Shown piece after piece: positions 17,793 through 27,184 of a stretch of 64,000 bases of DNA (position 1 is the stretch's first letter; each line of letters begins with the position of its first letter). A program made the translations under genes and the position numbers. Source of the DNA: Mycolicibacterium austroafricanum (GTDB taxonomy: Bacteria > Actinomycetota > Actinomycetes > Mycobacteriales > Mycobacteriaceae); contig NZ_CACSIP010000034.1 of assembly GCF_902705885.1 (NCBI RefSeq), positions 186,001 through 250,000 of the forward strand. The letters run 5' to 3'. The notes beneath the pieces are model-generated. The model searched no databases. It had not been told where the DNA came from and saw nothing but the letters and a program-made list of their open reading frames with translations.

Positions 17793-19666
17793 AGGTTCAC
17801 CGCCAGGATCGTCGCGACGACGAGGACCGTGCCGGCGAGCATCGACAGGGCGTAGGACCGGGCGAACCCGGTCTGCAGCCGCCGCAGACCATCGGACACG
17901 CGACCCACGACGGCCCCCAGTCCGCTGCCCGCCCCGTCGACCGCCTCGTCATCGATCTCAACCAGCCCCGCCGTGATGACCGCCCCCGGACCCATCAGCA
18001 CCTTCTCGTTGAACACATCGCCGTAAAGATCCTGTCGTGCCGCCACCGTCAGCGCCGAGCCGGCCGGAACCGCTTCGGGCACCGGCCGTGAGCCGTACAT
18101 GCGGTAGGCGATGATGATCCCGACTGCGACCACCGACAGCACGATCACCGTGACCACCCAGACCGGCAGCACATGGTGGATCTCTCCGGAGCCGACGACC
18201 GGCGCCAGCCAGTGCTCCAGCGTGCCACCGATGGCCAGAGCTGCGCCCGCGGTGACCGAGCCGACCGCCAGCAGGATCATCGGCACCGTCATCACCGCGG
18301 GAGATTCATGCGGGTGGATTTGCGGGTTCCAGCGTTTCGGGCCGAAGAACGTCATCAGCATCACCCGGGTCATGTAGAACGCGGTGATGCCGGCGCCCAG
18401 AATCGTTGCCCCACCGAGGATCACACCCTTGACACCGCCCGCCCCGAGCGCCACCTCGATGATGCCGTCCTTGGAGAAGAACCCGGCCAGCGGGGGGATG
18501 CCGATGATGGCGAGGTAGCCGAGCCCGAACGTCACGAACGTGATCGGCAGTGCTTTGCGCAGTCCGCCGTAGCGGCGCATGTTCACCTCGTCGTCCATCG
18601 CGTGCATGACCGAACCGGCGCCCAGGAACAGTCCGGCCTTGAAGAATCCATGGGTCAGCAGGTGCATGATCGCGAACGCATAGCCGACCGGGCCCAGGCC
18701 GGCGGCGAGCACCATGTAGCCGATCTGGCTCATCGTCGACGCGGCCAACGCCTTCTTGATGTCGTCTTTCGCGCAGCCGATGACGGCGCCGAACAACAGC
18801 GTCACCGCGCCGACGACCACGACGGCGGTCTGCGCATGCGGGGCCAGGTCGAAGACCGGGCCCGAGCGCACGATCAGATACACACCCGCGGTGACCATGG
18901 TGGCCGCGTGGATCAGCGCCGACACCGGCGTCGGACCCTCCATCGCGTCGCCGAGCCAGGACTGCAGCGGGACCTGCGCGGACTTGCCGCACGCGGCCAA
19001 CAGCAGCATCAGCCCGATGGCGGTCAGCGTGCCCTCGGTGAGCACCGGCGCGGCGTCGAACACGGCGCCGAACGACACCGAGCCGACGGCGGTGAACATC
19101 ACCATCAGCGCGATCGCCAGCCCGATGTCACCGACCCGGTTGACGACGAACGCCTTCTTGGCCGCGGTCGCGGCCGACGGCTTGTGCGACCAGAACCCGA
19201 TGAGCAGGTACGACGCCAGACCCACACCCTCCCAGCCCATGTAGAGGCCCAGGTAGTTGTCGGCCAGCACCAGCAGCAACATCGCGGCCAGGAACAGGTT
19301 GAGATAGCCGAAGAACTTTCGGCGCCCGGCGTCCTCTTTCATATAGCCGATCGAGTAGATGTGGATCAGCGAACCGACGCCGGTGATCAGCAACACGAAG
19401 CACATCGACAGCTGGTCGAGTTGCAGGCCGAAGTCGACGCGCAGTTCGCCGACCGGGACCCAGGAGAACAGCGATTCGTGGGTCGTCCTGGTCTCGGCGT
19501 CGCGGCCGAGCATGTCGACGAACAGCACTGCCGCACAAGCGAAGGAGGCCACCGCGGCCAACGTGCCCAGCAGGTGACCCCACCGGTCGGAGCGCCGGCC
19601 GGACAACAGCAGCACCGCCGCGCCCATCAGTGGGAGCGCGATGACGAGCCACACAGGAACCGTCAT
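17786..19666 (-). CDS. nuoL: NADH-quinone oxidoreductase subunit L
   Basis: A 626-residue largest antiporter-like subunit of complex I, distal end of the membrane arm, with the long C-terminal lateral helix region. Visible signatures are GWEGVGLASYLLIGFW, KKAFVVNRVGDIG and QVPLQSWLGDAMEGPTPVSA. ATG 19666 overlaps the nuoK stop as TGATG; longer upstream reading in this frame is the shadow of nuoJ/nuoK. The C-terminal segment ends in a final membrane helix (LSMLAGTVLVVATILAVN). Confidence 0.97.
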   Translation of the reverse strand: MTVPVWLVIALPLMGAAVLLLSGRRSDRWGHLLGTLAAVASFACAAVLFVDMLGRDAETRTTHESLFSWVPVGELRVDFGLQLDQLSMCFVLLITGVGSLIHIYSIGYMKEDAGRRKFFGYLNLFLAAMLLLVLADNYLGLYMGWEGVGLASYLLIGFWSHKPSAATAAKKAFVVNRVGDIGLAIALMVMFTAVGSVSFGAVFDAAPVLTEGTLTAIGLMLLLAACGKSAQVPLQSWLGDAMEGPTPVSALIHAATMVTAGVYLIVRSGPVFDLAPHAQTAVVVVGAVTLLFGAVIGCAKDDIKKALAASTMSQIGYMVLAAGLGPVGYAFAIMHLLTHGFFKAGLFLGAGSVMHAMDDEVNMRRYGGLRKALPITFVTFGLGYLAIIGIPPLAGFFSKDGIIEVALGAGGVKGVILGGATILGAGITAFYMTRVMLMTFFGPKRWNPQIHPHESPAVMTVPMILLAVGSVTAGAALAIGGTLEHWLAPVVGSGEIHHVLPVWVVTVIVLSVVAVGIIIAYRMYGSRPVPEAVPAGSALTVAARQDLYGDVFNEKVLMGPGAVITAGLVEIDDEAVDGAGSGLGAVVGRVSDGLRRLQTGFARSYALSMLAGTVLVVATILAVNLW

Positions 19667-19965
19667 CAGTTCCTCAGCAGGCTTGCATCGTCGACGCTGG
19701 CCGAGCGTCGGGACCGGAAGATGGTCATGATGATCGCCAGGCCGATCACGACCTCGCACGCGGCGACCACCATCGTGAAGAACGCCACCACCTGACCGTC
19801 GAAGTGCCCGTGCATCCGGGAGAACGCGACGAACGCCAGGTTCGCGGCGTTGAGCATCAGTTCCACGCACATGAACATGACGAGCGCGTTGCGGCGCAGC
19901 AGGACTCCGGAGGCGCCGATGGTGAACAGCACCACCGACAGGTAGAGGTAGTTCTCGGGATTCAC
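19666..19965 (-). CDS. nuoK: NADH-quinone oxidoreductase subunit K
   Basis: A 99-residue three-helix membrane subunit of complex I (MrpC-like). It contains the membrane Glu of FMCVELMLNAANLAF, essential for proton translocation in the family, and a second acidic site in ACEVVIGLAI. The ATG overlaps the nuoJ stop by four bases and the stop overlaps the nuoL start. Confidence 0.97.
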   Translation of the reverse strand: MNPENYLYLSVVLFTIGASGVLLRRNALVMFMCVELMLNAANLAFVAFSRMHGHFDGQVVAFFTMVVAACEVVIGLAIIMTIFRSRRSASVDDASLLRN

Positions 19966-20744
19966 CGGCGGTCACCGCCGCGTGCGCCGTCCTCGCCGTC
20001 CGGATCGCCGGGCACTTCGCGCAACTGCAGGATCGCGCTGACCGACAGCTCCGACGCTGACCCGTCGGGCAGCCGGGCGGGCACATCGACGGCGTTGTGG
20101 CGCGCGTAGACGCCCGGGTTGGGCAGCGTTGTCGGATGACCGCCGGGTGCGAACCGCTCGGCGGCCCGTTCGCGCTGGGTCTTGCGTCGCTCCAACCGCT
20201 CCCGATGTGCCAGCAGCATCGCCCCCAGCGTGGCGGTGATCAGCAGTACCCCGGTCAGCTCGAACGCCCACAGGTAGCGGGTGAAGATCAGCGCTGCCAA
20301 CCCTTCGACGTTGCCGTAGCTGTTCGCCTCGGCCAGGCCGGCGAAGCCGCTCACCGAGAAGCTGCCGATGCCGGCGATCAACAGGATGCCGAAGCCCACG
20401 CCGCTGCCGATCGCGGCAAGGCGTTGGCCACGTAGGGTTTCCACCAGCGAATCCGAGGAGTCGACACCGATCAGCATCAGCACGAACAGGAACAGCATCA
20501 TCACCGCGCCGGTGTACACGACCACCTGGACCACGCCGAGAAATGGTGCGTCCTGGGCGATGTAGAGCACCGCGAGCGCGATCATCGTGATAGCCAGCGC
20601 GATCGCCGAGTACACCGCCTTGGGCGCGGCCACCACGCCGAGCGCGCCTGCCACCGACACCACTGCGAGCACCCAGAACAGCACGGCCTCGCCGGTGGTG
20701 GTGTTGCCGGATTCGGTGATGGCAGCCAGGATCTCTGTGCTCAA
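19962..20744 (-). CDS. nuoJ: NADH-quinone oxidoreductase subunit J
   Basis: A 260-residue membrane subunit of complex I, five helices in the first 170 residues, with the conserved QVVVYTGAVMMLFLFVLMLIG segment near 75-95. A hydrophilic C-terminal extension of about 85 residues (GGHPTTLPNPGVYARHNAV) matches what is seen in mycobacterial NuoJ. The start is TTG 20744, overlapping the nuoI stop by four bases (TTGA); no ATG or GTG is available in frame, and the long upstream reading lies in nuoI. Confidence 0.95.
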   Translation of the reverse strand: MSTEILAAITESGNTTTGEAVLFWVLAVVSVAGALGVVAAPKAVYSAIALAITMIALAVLYIAQDAPFLGVVQVVVYTGAVMMLFLFVLMLIGVDSSDSLVETLRGQRLAAIGSGVGFGILLIAGIGSFSVSGFAGLAEANSYGNVEGLAALIFTRYLWAFELTGVLLITATLGAMLLAHRERLERRKTQRERAAERFAPGGHPTTLPNPGVYARHNAVDVPARLPDGSASELSVSAILQLREVPGDPDGEDGARGGDRR

Positions 20745-21262
20745 CGCACCTCCTCGGACGGGCTGATGTTGCCGAGGTAGTAGTCCTCGTCGGTGCTGCC
20801 GGGCGCCATCTGGTGGGGCGGCTGTTCCATGCCCGGCTGCAGCGGTGCCAGCAACTTGTCCTTGCCCAGGATCAGGTCGGCGCGGTTGTCGTCGGCCATC
20901 TCGTAGTCGGTGGTCATCGTCAGCGCCCGGGTGGGGCAGGCCTCGATGCACAACCCGCACCCGATGCAGCGAAGGTAGTTGATCTGGTACACGCGGCCGT
21001 AGCGCTCGCCCGGCGAGAACCGCTCGTCCTCGGTGTTGTCGGCGCCCTCGACGAAGATCGCGTCGGCGGGGCAGGCCCAGGCGCACAGCTCGCACCCGAT
21101 GCACTTCTCCAACCCGTCGGGATACCGGTTGAGTTGATGACGGCCGTGGTACCGCGGGGCCACGGGTCCGGGTTCCTCCGGGTACTCCTCGGTGACCGGC
21201 TTCTTGAACATCGAACCGAACGTGACGCCGAAACCTGCGACGGCATCAAGGAACTTAGGCAT
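20741..21262 (-). CDS. nuoI: NADH-quinone oxidoreductase subunit I (2 x [4Fe-4S])
   Basis: A 173-residue ferredoxin-like subunit carrying clusters N6a and N6b. Two CxxCxxCxxxCP motifs are present: CIGCELCAWACP (about 54-65) and CIGCGLCIEACP (about 99-110). It passes electrons from NuoG toward NuoB. ATG 21262 overlaps the nuoH end by eight bases. Confidence 0.98.
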   Translation of the reverse strand: MPKFLDAVAGFGVTFGSMFKKPVTEEYPEEPGPVAPRYHGRHQLNRYPDGLEKCIGCELCAWACPADAIFVEGADNTEDERFSPGERYGRVYQINYLRCIGCGLCIEACPTRALTMTTDYEMADDNRADLILGKDKLLAPLQPGMEQPPHQMAPGSTDEDYYLGNISPSEEVR

Positions 21263-22487
21263 CTGCGGACTCCTTCGCCGGCATCGGCGGCACCGGGTAG
21301 GCGCCGTCGTCGACCGATCGGACGGGTGGTGCGGGGGTCCTGCGTAGATTCCTGGCGCGCACCGCCCGCCATCCAGCGAGCAGCAGAGCGATCGTCGCCA
21401 CGGCGCCCACCCCGATCAGCCCGGTGGCCCAGGCCTGGTAGCCGGAATCACGCAGAGTACGGGTCGCCGCGACGATCATCGTCCATCCGAGCGCCACCGG
21501 GATCAGGATCTTCCAGCCCAGCGCCATGAACTGGTCGTAGCGCATCCGGGGCAGGGTGGCGCGCAACCACATGAACACGAACAGGAACAGCCAGACCTTC
21601 GCCGTGAACCACAACAGCGGCCACCAACCGGTGTTGGCGCCATCCCAGATGCTGATCGGCCACGGCGCGTGCCAGCCGCCGAGGAACAGCGTGGTGGCCA
21701 GCGCCGACACCGTGGTCATGTTGACGTACTCGGCGAGCATGAACATCGCGAACTTCAACGACGAGTACTCGGTGTGGAACCCGCCGACGAGTTCGCCCTC
21801 GGCCTCGGGCAGATCGAATGGCGCCCGGTTGGTTTCGCCGACCATCGAGGTCAAATAGACCAGGAACGACGGCAGGAGCAGGAAGATGAACCACACGTCG
21901 TTCTGCGCCGCGACGATCCCCGAGGTCGACATGGTCCCCGCGTAGATGAACACCGTGACGAACGACAGCGCCATCGCGATCTCGTAGGAGACCACCTGCG
22001 CTGAGGACCTCAGTCCGCCCAGCAGCGGGTACACCGAGCCCGACGCCCAGCCGGCCAGTACGATGCCGTACACCCCGATCGACGTGACTGCGAGGATGTA
22101 GAGCACCGCGACGGGCAGGTCGGTCAGCTGCAGGGCGGTCCGGTGGCCGAACACCGACACCTCGCCGCCCATCGGGATGACGGCGAACGCCATGAACGCC
22201 GGGATCACCGCGATGACCGGCGCGGCCAGGTAGATCCACTTGTCCACCCCGGCCGGGATCAGCCCCTCTTTGAGGGCGAGCTTCACGCCGTCGGCCAGCG
22301 ACTGCAGCAGCCCGGCCGGGCCGACCCGGTTGGGCCCGAGACGCAACTGCATGCGGCCCAGGATCTTTCGCTCGATCAGGATGGCCGACAATACGGTGAG
22401 CAGTAAGAAGACGAAGATGCCCAGGGCCTTCGCCAGGATCAGCCACCAGGGGTCGTGGCCGAACAGTGTCGGATCGGGATAGGTCAC
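21255..22487 (-). CDS. nuoH: NADH-quinone oxidoreductase subunit H
   Basis: A 410-residue membrane subunit forming part of the quinone tunnel at the junction of the two arms. Signatures include ERKILGRMQLRLGPNRVGP (about 44-62) and GETNRAPFDLPEAEGELVGG (about 224-243), with about eight hydrophobic segments. The last 40 residues are a Pro-rich hydrophilic tail, as in other mycobacteria. GTG 22487 overlaps the nuoG stop as GTGA; upstream reading belongs to nuoG. Confidence 0.97.
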   Translation of the reverse strand: MTYPDPTLFGHDPWWLILAKALGIFVFLLLTVLSAILIERKILGRMQLRLGPNRVGPAGLLQSLADGVKLALKEGLIPAGVDKWIYLAAPVIAVIPAFMAFAVIPMGGEVSVFGHRTALQLTDLPVAVLYILAVTSIGVYGIVLAGWASGSVYPLLGGLRSSAQVVSYEIAMALSFVTVFIYAGTMSTSGIVAAQNDVWFIFLLLPSFLVYLTSMVGETNRAPFDLPEAEGELVGGFHTEYSSLKFAMFMLAEYVNMTTVSALATTLFLGGWHAPWPISIWDGANTGWWPLLWFTAKVWLFLFVFMWLRATLPRMRYDQFMALGWKILIPVALGWTMIVAATRTLRDSGYQAWATGLIGVGAVATIALLLAGWRAVRARNLRRTPAPPVRSVDDGAYPVPPMPAKESADA

Positions 22488-24880
22488 ACCGGTCCCCGTC
22501 CGATCGACACCACAGCTCCCAGCGGCACCCCGAGGGTGCGGTGCACCGTACTGCCGGGGGAGTTCAGCGGCAGCCACACCACGCGGTCGTCCATGTCGGT
22601 GATCTCCAGTGGAAGCGTGATGGCGCCGCGATCGGTACGCACGGTCACCGGTTCGCCGTCTGCGGCGCCGATCTCGGCGGCCGTCGCCGCCGACAGCCGT
22701 ACCTGCGGCGGGCGGGCGGTACCGGCGAGGTGGGGTTCACCGTCCTGAAGACGCCCGGCGTCGAGCAGCATTCGCCAGCCCGTCAGCACCGCCTGTCCGC
22801 TCTCCGGGTGCGGCGGCGCGCCACCGCACTGCGGCGGCTCGTGGCGGGTGCCCGCCCACAAACCGAGTTCGGCCCGTTCGTCTGCGGCCGCGGCGGGCGT
22901 GCGCAGACCCAGATCGACACCGATCTCGTCGGCCAGGAAGTTCAGCACCCGAAGGTCCGGTACCGCGCTGGTGTGCAGCGACGGCTCGAAGGGCCGCAGG
23001 CGTCCCTCCCAGTCGACAAACGATCCGGCCTTCTCCACCACCGGCGCAATCGGGAACACTACGTCGGCACGCTCGGTGACCGCACTGGTGCGCAGTTCCA
23101 GGCTCACCACGAACGGGGCTGCCTCGATCGCGGCCAGCGCGGCGGCGGGGTCGGGCAGGTCGTCGAGTTCGACGCCGCCGACCAGCAGGGCGCCCAGCTC
23201 GCCGTGGCGCGCGGCGTGCAGGATCGCGGCGGTGTCGCGACCCGGGACGTCGGGCAGGGCGTCGACGTTCCAGGCGGTGGCCATCTGTTCGCGGGCCGCC
23301 GCATCGGCCACCGGACGCCCGCCGGGCAACAGGTTCGGCAACGCACCGGCCTCCACGGCGCCCCGCTCACCGGCGCGCCGTGGCACCCAGGCGAGGCGCG
23401 CTCCGGTGGCCTTCGCAAGGCGGGCCGCGGCCGACAGTGCGCCCGGGCTGGCCGCCAGCCGTTCACCGACCAGGATCAGCGCCCCGGGCATCGTCAGCGA
23501 TTCGTCGTCGGTCAACCCGTCCAGCGCGGCCGCCTCGCCCGCCGGGCCGGTCCTGATCAGTTGGCCCGACAACTTCGTCAGGCCGAGGCTGGCGAACGGC
23601 GCGATCGAGCGCACGCCGAGACCGTACTTGCGCACCGCCTTACGCAGCCGCAGGAAGATGATCGGCGACTCCTCCTCGGGTTCCAGCCCGGCCAACAACA
23701 CCGTCGGCGCGTCCTCCAGGTCCGAATAGGTCACCGTCATCGGCCGGCCGGCGACGTGGGCGGCGAGGAAGTCGGCCTCCTCGGCGCTGTGCTGCCTGGC
23801 GCGGAAGTCGACGTCGTTGGTCCCCAGCACTATTCGGGCGAACTTGGCGTAGGCGTAGGCGTCCTCGGCGGTCGCCCGGCCGCCGACGAGCACCCCGGCC
23901 CTGCCGTGCGCGGCCGCCAGGCCCGCCCCGGCGACCGCAAGCGCTTCGGACCACGACGCCGGGCGCAACGACCCGTCCGTTGAACCGGGGTCACGCACCA
24001 GTGGCGTGGTGATCCGGTCGCCGACCGTCGCGTAGGTGAAGGCCCACCGGCCCTTGTCGCAGTTCCATTCCTCGTTCACCGCAGGGTCGTCACCGGCCAG
24101 GCGCCGCAGCACCTTTCCGCGCCGATGGTCGGTGCGCTGGGCGCAGCCCGACGCGCAGTGTTCGCAGACGCTCGGGCTCGACACCAGGTCGAAGGGCCTT
24201 GCCCGGAACCGGTAGGCCGCGCCGGTCAGCGCCCCCACCGGGCAGATCTGCACGGTGTTGCCGGAGAAGTACGACTGGAACGGTTCACCCGGGGCGATCC
24301 CGACCTGCTGCATCGCGCCCCGTTCCATCAGCTCGATGAACGGGTCGCCGGCGATCTGATCGGAGAACCGGGTGCACCGGGCGCACAGCACACAGCGCTC
24401 GCGGTCCAACAACACCTGCGACGAGACGTTGATCGGCTTCGGGAAGGTGCGTTTGACGTCCTCGAAGCGGGTTTCGGGGCGTCCGTTGGACATCGCCTGG
24501 TTCTGCAGCGGGCATTCACCACCCTTGTCGCAGACCGGGCAGTCCAGCGGATGGTTGATGAGCAGCAACTCCATCACGCCGTGCTGCGCCTTGTCGGCGG
24601 CCTCGGAGGTGAACTGGGTGCGCACCACCATGTCCGGGGTGCAGGTGATCGTGCAGGACGCCATCGGCTTGCGCTGTCCCTCGACCTCGACCAGGCACTG
24701 CCGGCACGCGCCGACCGGGTCGAGCAGCGGGTGGTCGCAGAACCGGGGGATCTGGACCCCCATCAGCTCGGCGGCGCGGATCACCAGGGTGCCCTTGGGG
24801 ACGCTGACCTGCGTCCCGTCGATGGTCAACGTCACCATCTCGACGGGCGGTGCGTCGTGGCTGTGCTCAGCGAGTGTCAT
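22484..24880 (-). CDS. nuoG: NADH-quinone oxidoreductase subunit G
   Basis: A 798-residue iron-sulfur subunit of the peripheral arm. The [2Fe-2S] ligands are in CDHPLLDPVGACRQC plus C of PMASC (about 46-75), the HxxxCxxCxxxxxC cluster in HPLDCPVCDKGGEC (about 111-124), a CxxCxxC set in CVLCARCTRF with CPVGAL downstream, and a CEHCASGC motif near 240 for the extra N7-type cluster. The C-terminal molybdopterin-like domain has no cofactor role in this family. ATG 24880 was chosen because the ferredoxin domain starts soon after; an upstream start at 24928 runs into the intergenic inverted repeat. A 99-base gap to nuoF is the only real gap in the operon. Confidence 0.97.
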   Translation of the reverse strand: MTLAEHSHDAPPVEMVTLTIDGTQVSVPKGTLVIRAAELMGVQIPRFCDHPLLDPVGACRQCLVEVEGQRKPMASCTITCTPDMVVRTQFTSEAADKAQHGVMELLLINHPLDCPVCDKGGECPLQNQAMSNGRPETRFEDVKRTFPKPINVSSQVLLDRERCVLCARCTRFSDQIAGDPFIELMERGAMQQVGIAPGEPFQSYFSGNTVQICPVGALTGAAYRFRARPFDLVSSPSVCEHCASGCAQRTDHRRGKVLRRLAGDDPAVNEEWNCDKGRWAFTYATVGDRITTPLVRDPGSTDGSLRPASWSEALAVAGAGLAAAHGRAGVLVGGRATAEDAYAYAKFARIVLGTNDVDFRARQHSAEEADFLAAHVAGRPMTVTYSDLEDAPTVLLAGLEPEEESPIIFLRLRKAVRKYGLGVRSIAPFASLGLTKLSGQLIRTGPAGEAAALDGLTDDESLTMPGALILVGERLAASPGALSAAARLAKATGARLAWVPRRAGERGAVEAGALPNLLPGGRPVADAAAREQMATAWNVDALPDVPGRDTAAILHAARHGELGALLVGGVELDDLPDPAAALAAIEAAPFVVSLELRTSAVTERADVVFPIAPVVEKAGSFVDWEGRLRPFEPSLHTSAVPDLRVLNFLADEIGVDLGLRTPAAAADERAELGLWAGTRHEPPQCGGAPPHPESGQAVLTGWRMLLDAGRLQDGEPHLAGTARPPQVRLSAATAAEIGAADGEPVTVRTDRGAITLPLEITDMDDRVVWLPLNSPGSTVHRTLGVPLGAVVSIGRGPV

Positions 24881-24902
24881 GCGCCCACCCCCGATCCCCT
24901 CC

Positions 24903-24962
24903 GCGAGCAGACACAAAGTCGCACACATTCGACCCGATCGGTGCGAGTTTGTGTCTGCTCGC
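24903..24962. repeat. Inverted repeat in the nuoF-nuoG gap
   Basis: Arms of 22 bases (24903-24924 GCGAGCAGACACAAAGTCGCAC and 24941-24962) pair with a single mismatch around a 16-base loop. The element fills the only gap in the nuo operon. It resembles a short GCGAGCAGAC-type palindrome that I recall as dispersed in mycobacterial intergenic regions; it could act as an attenuator or an RNA processing/stability element. Confidence 0.8.
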
Positions 24963-24979
24963 CGGGGACAAACACACTG

Positions 24980-26296
24980 TCATGCGCCCACCCTTTCCGG
25001 AGCGGCCAGCATCGACGCGTACGGATCGAAAGGGCATCCACCGTGGAGGTGTGCCTCGTACTCGTCGCGAAAGTACTTGATGGACGACAGGATCGGGCTG
25101 GCCGCGCCGTCGCCGAGGGCGCAGAACGACTTGCCGAGGATGCTGTCGGAGATGTCGAGGAGCTTGTCGATGTCGGCCGGGGTGCCGGTGCCGTCTTCGA
25201 GGCGCTGGTAGATCTGTGCCAGCCAATAGGTGCCCTCGCGGCACGGGGTGCACTTGCCGCACGATTCGTGGGCGTAGAATTGGGTCCAACGCCGCACCGC
25301 CCGCACCACACAGGTGGTTTCGTCGAAGATCTGCAGTGCCTTGGTGCCGAGCATCGAACCGACGCCGGTCATCCCCTCGTAATCCAGTGGCGCGTCGAGG
25401 TGTTCGGCCGTCAGCAGCGGCGTCGAGGATCCGCCCGGGGTCCAGAACTTCAGCGAATGCCCGGCTCTGACACCTCCGGCATACCCGAGCAGTTCGCGCA
25501 GCGTGATCCCCAGCGGCGCCTCGTACTGGCCGGGGGTGGTGACATGGCCCGACAGCGAGTACAGCGTGAAACCGGGCGACTTCTCCGAACCCATCGAGCG
25601 GAACCAGTCGATCCCGTTGACCAGGATGGGCGGCACGCTCGCGATCGACTCCACGTTGTTGACCACCGTCGGGCACGCGTAGAGGCCCGCCACCGCCGGG
25701 AACGGCGGTCGCAGCCTCGGCTGGCCGCGCCTGCCCTCCAGCGAGTCCAGCAGTGCGGTCTCCTCGCCGCAGATGTAGGCACCCGCACCGGCGTGCACGA
25801 TGAGGTCGAGATCGAACCCGGAACCGTGGATGTCGTTCCCCAGATGCCCTGCGGCATAGGCTTCGGCGACCGCGGCCTGCAGCCGCCGCAGCACCGGCAG
25901 GACCTCACCCCGCAGGTAGATGAACGCGTGGTGCGCGCGGATCGCGTAGGCCGCGATGATCGCCCCCTCGATCAGGAAGTGCGGGGTCGTCATCATCAGC
26001 GGAATGTCTTTGCACGTCCCGGGTTCGGACTCGTCGGCGTTGATCACCAGGTAGTGCGGCTTGGCCGCGGCACCCTCATCGCCTTGGGGGATGAACGACC
26101 ACTTGGTGCCGGTGGGGAACCCGGCGCCGCCGCGGCCCCGCAGCCCGGAATCCTTGACCATGGTGATCACGTCGTCGGGACTCATGGCCAGTGCCCGGTC
26201 CAAGCCCTGGTAACCGTCATGGCGGCAGTAGGTGTCCAGCGACCAGGGTTGCGGCTCGTCCCAGAAGCGGCTGAGCACGGGAGTCAGTGGCGTCAT
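24980..26296 (-). CDS. nuoF: NADH-quinone oxidoreductase subunit F (NADH- and FMN-binding)
   Basis: A 438-residue NADH dehydrogenase subunit, entry point of electrons into complex I. The NADH/FMN loop GLRGRGGAGFPTGTKW is at about 51-66, the FMN segment near GAGAYICGEETALLDSLEG (about 170-188), and cluster N3 in SCGKCTPCREG with the fourth Cys in FCALGDGA. ATG 26296 directly follows the nuoE stop (TAAATG on the minus strand). Confidence 0.98.
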   Translation of the reverse strand: MTPLTPVLSRFWDEPQPWSLDTYCRHDGYQGLDRALAMSPDDVITMVKDSGLRGRGGAGFPTGTKWSFIPQGDEGAAAKPHYLVINADESEPGTCKDIPLMMTTPHFLIEGAIIAAYAIRAHHAFIYLRGEVLPVLRRLQAAVAEAYAAGHLGNDIHGSGFDLDLIVHAGAGAYICGEETALLDSLEGRRGQPRLRPPFPAVAGLYACPTVVNNVESIASVPPILVNGIDWFRSMGSEKSPGFTLYSLSGHVTTPGQYEAPLGITLRELLGYAGGVRAGHSLKFWTPGGSSTPLLTAEHLDAPLDYEGMTGVGSMLGTKALQIFDETTCVVRAVRRWTQFYAHESCGKCTPCREGTYWLAQIYQRLEDGTGTPADIDKLLDISDSILGKSFCALGDGAASPILSSIKYFRDEYEAHLHGGCPFDPYASMLAAPERVGA

Positions 26297-27184
26297 TTAC
26301 GAATCCGTCGCCTTCGGGTCGGTTTCGGGCGTCGACGCGCCGGCCGGGACGTCGGCCGACGGCCCCGGTGCGGGTTCGTCCTTGGCGGACTCGGCTGCGT
26401 GGGCTTCGTCGTCGCCCGCGGACTGCCCTTCGCGGGTGGTGACCGCCTCCGATCCGGACGAGTCCGGCGCCGGAGCGGCCATGTCGTGGCGGTGCGCGAA
26501 CCGCAACCCGGCGAGGCTGGCGTCGCCGGGCAGTGACTGGTCTTCCTCGTGGGCGGCGGCCGGCAGTCCGGCAAGAACTCTCGCGGTGTCGCGGAACGTG
26601 CACAACGACGCTCCGCGTGTGGGTTTCGGTAGCTCGCCGGCGCGCAGCGCGTCAACGAGATCGCGTGCTGTGGAAGGGGTCTGGTTGTCGAAGAACTCCC
26701 AGTTGACCATCACGACCGGCGCGTAGTCGCAGGCGGCGTTGCATTCGATGTGTTCGAGGGTGACCTTGCCGTCGGCGGTCGTGGAACCCGCGTCCACCCC
26801 GAGGTGCTCCTGCAGGGTGTCGAGGATGGCATCGCCGCCCATGATCGCGCACAGGGTGTTCGTGCAGACGCCGACCAGGTAGTCACCGGTGGGGGTACGT
26901 CGGTACATGGAGTAGAACGTCGCCACCGCGGTGACTTCGGCGGGAGACAGGTCCAATTGCCGGGCACAGAAAGCGATTCCAGCCGGGGTCAGACACCCGT
27001 CCTCGGATTGTGTCAGGTGCAGCAGCGGAAGCAGGGCCGAGCGCGGCTGAGGGTAGCGCGCGATGATCACCGCGGCGTCGGCCGCGAGCCGGGCCGCGAC
27101 GTCGGCGGGATAGCTGGCCGTCCCGTGGATCGGGGGTCCGGGTTCGTCGGGCCGCTGCCCGAGCTCGAGGAAGACGCCCGTCAC
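26297..27184 (-). CDS. nuoE: NADH-quinone oxidoreductase subunit E with long acidic tail
   Basis: A 295-residue thioredoxin-like [2Fe-2S] subunit (cluster N1a). Ligands are in VCTNTLC (CxxxxC, about 97-103) and ECNAAC (CxxxC, about 138-143). The core ends near residue 205; about 90 further residues are low-complexity and rich in Asp, Glu, Ala, Ser, Pro and Thr. I recall M. tuberculosis NuoE as about 250 residues, so the tail is longer here. GTG 27184 overlaps the nuoD stop as GTGA. Upstream reading is nuoD shadow. Confidence 0.95.
   Translation of the reverse strand: MTGVFLELGQRPDEPGPPIHGTASYPADVAARLAADAAVIIARYPQPRSALLPLLHLTQSEDGCLTPAGIAFCARQLDLSPAEVTAVATFYSMYRRTPTGDYLVGVCTNTLCAIMGGDAILDTLQEHLGVDAGSTTADGKVTLEHIECNAACDYAPVVMVNWEFFDNQTPSTARDLVDALRAGELPKPTRGASLCTFRDTARVLAGLPAAAHEEDQSLPGDASLAGLRFAHRHDMAAPAPDSSGSEAVTTREGQSAGDDEAHAAESAKDEPAPGPSADVPAGASTPETDPKATDS

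Noticed and set aside
18173..19795. 540-codon plus-strand open frame rich in His, Arg and Gln
   Set aside because: Antisense shadow of nuoL; composition is that of out-of-frame GC-rich coding DNA.
24125..26536. 803-codon open frame on the plus strand
   Set aside because: Antisense shadow of nuoF/nuoG/nuoE, which carry complete cofactor motifs.
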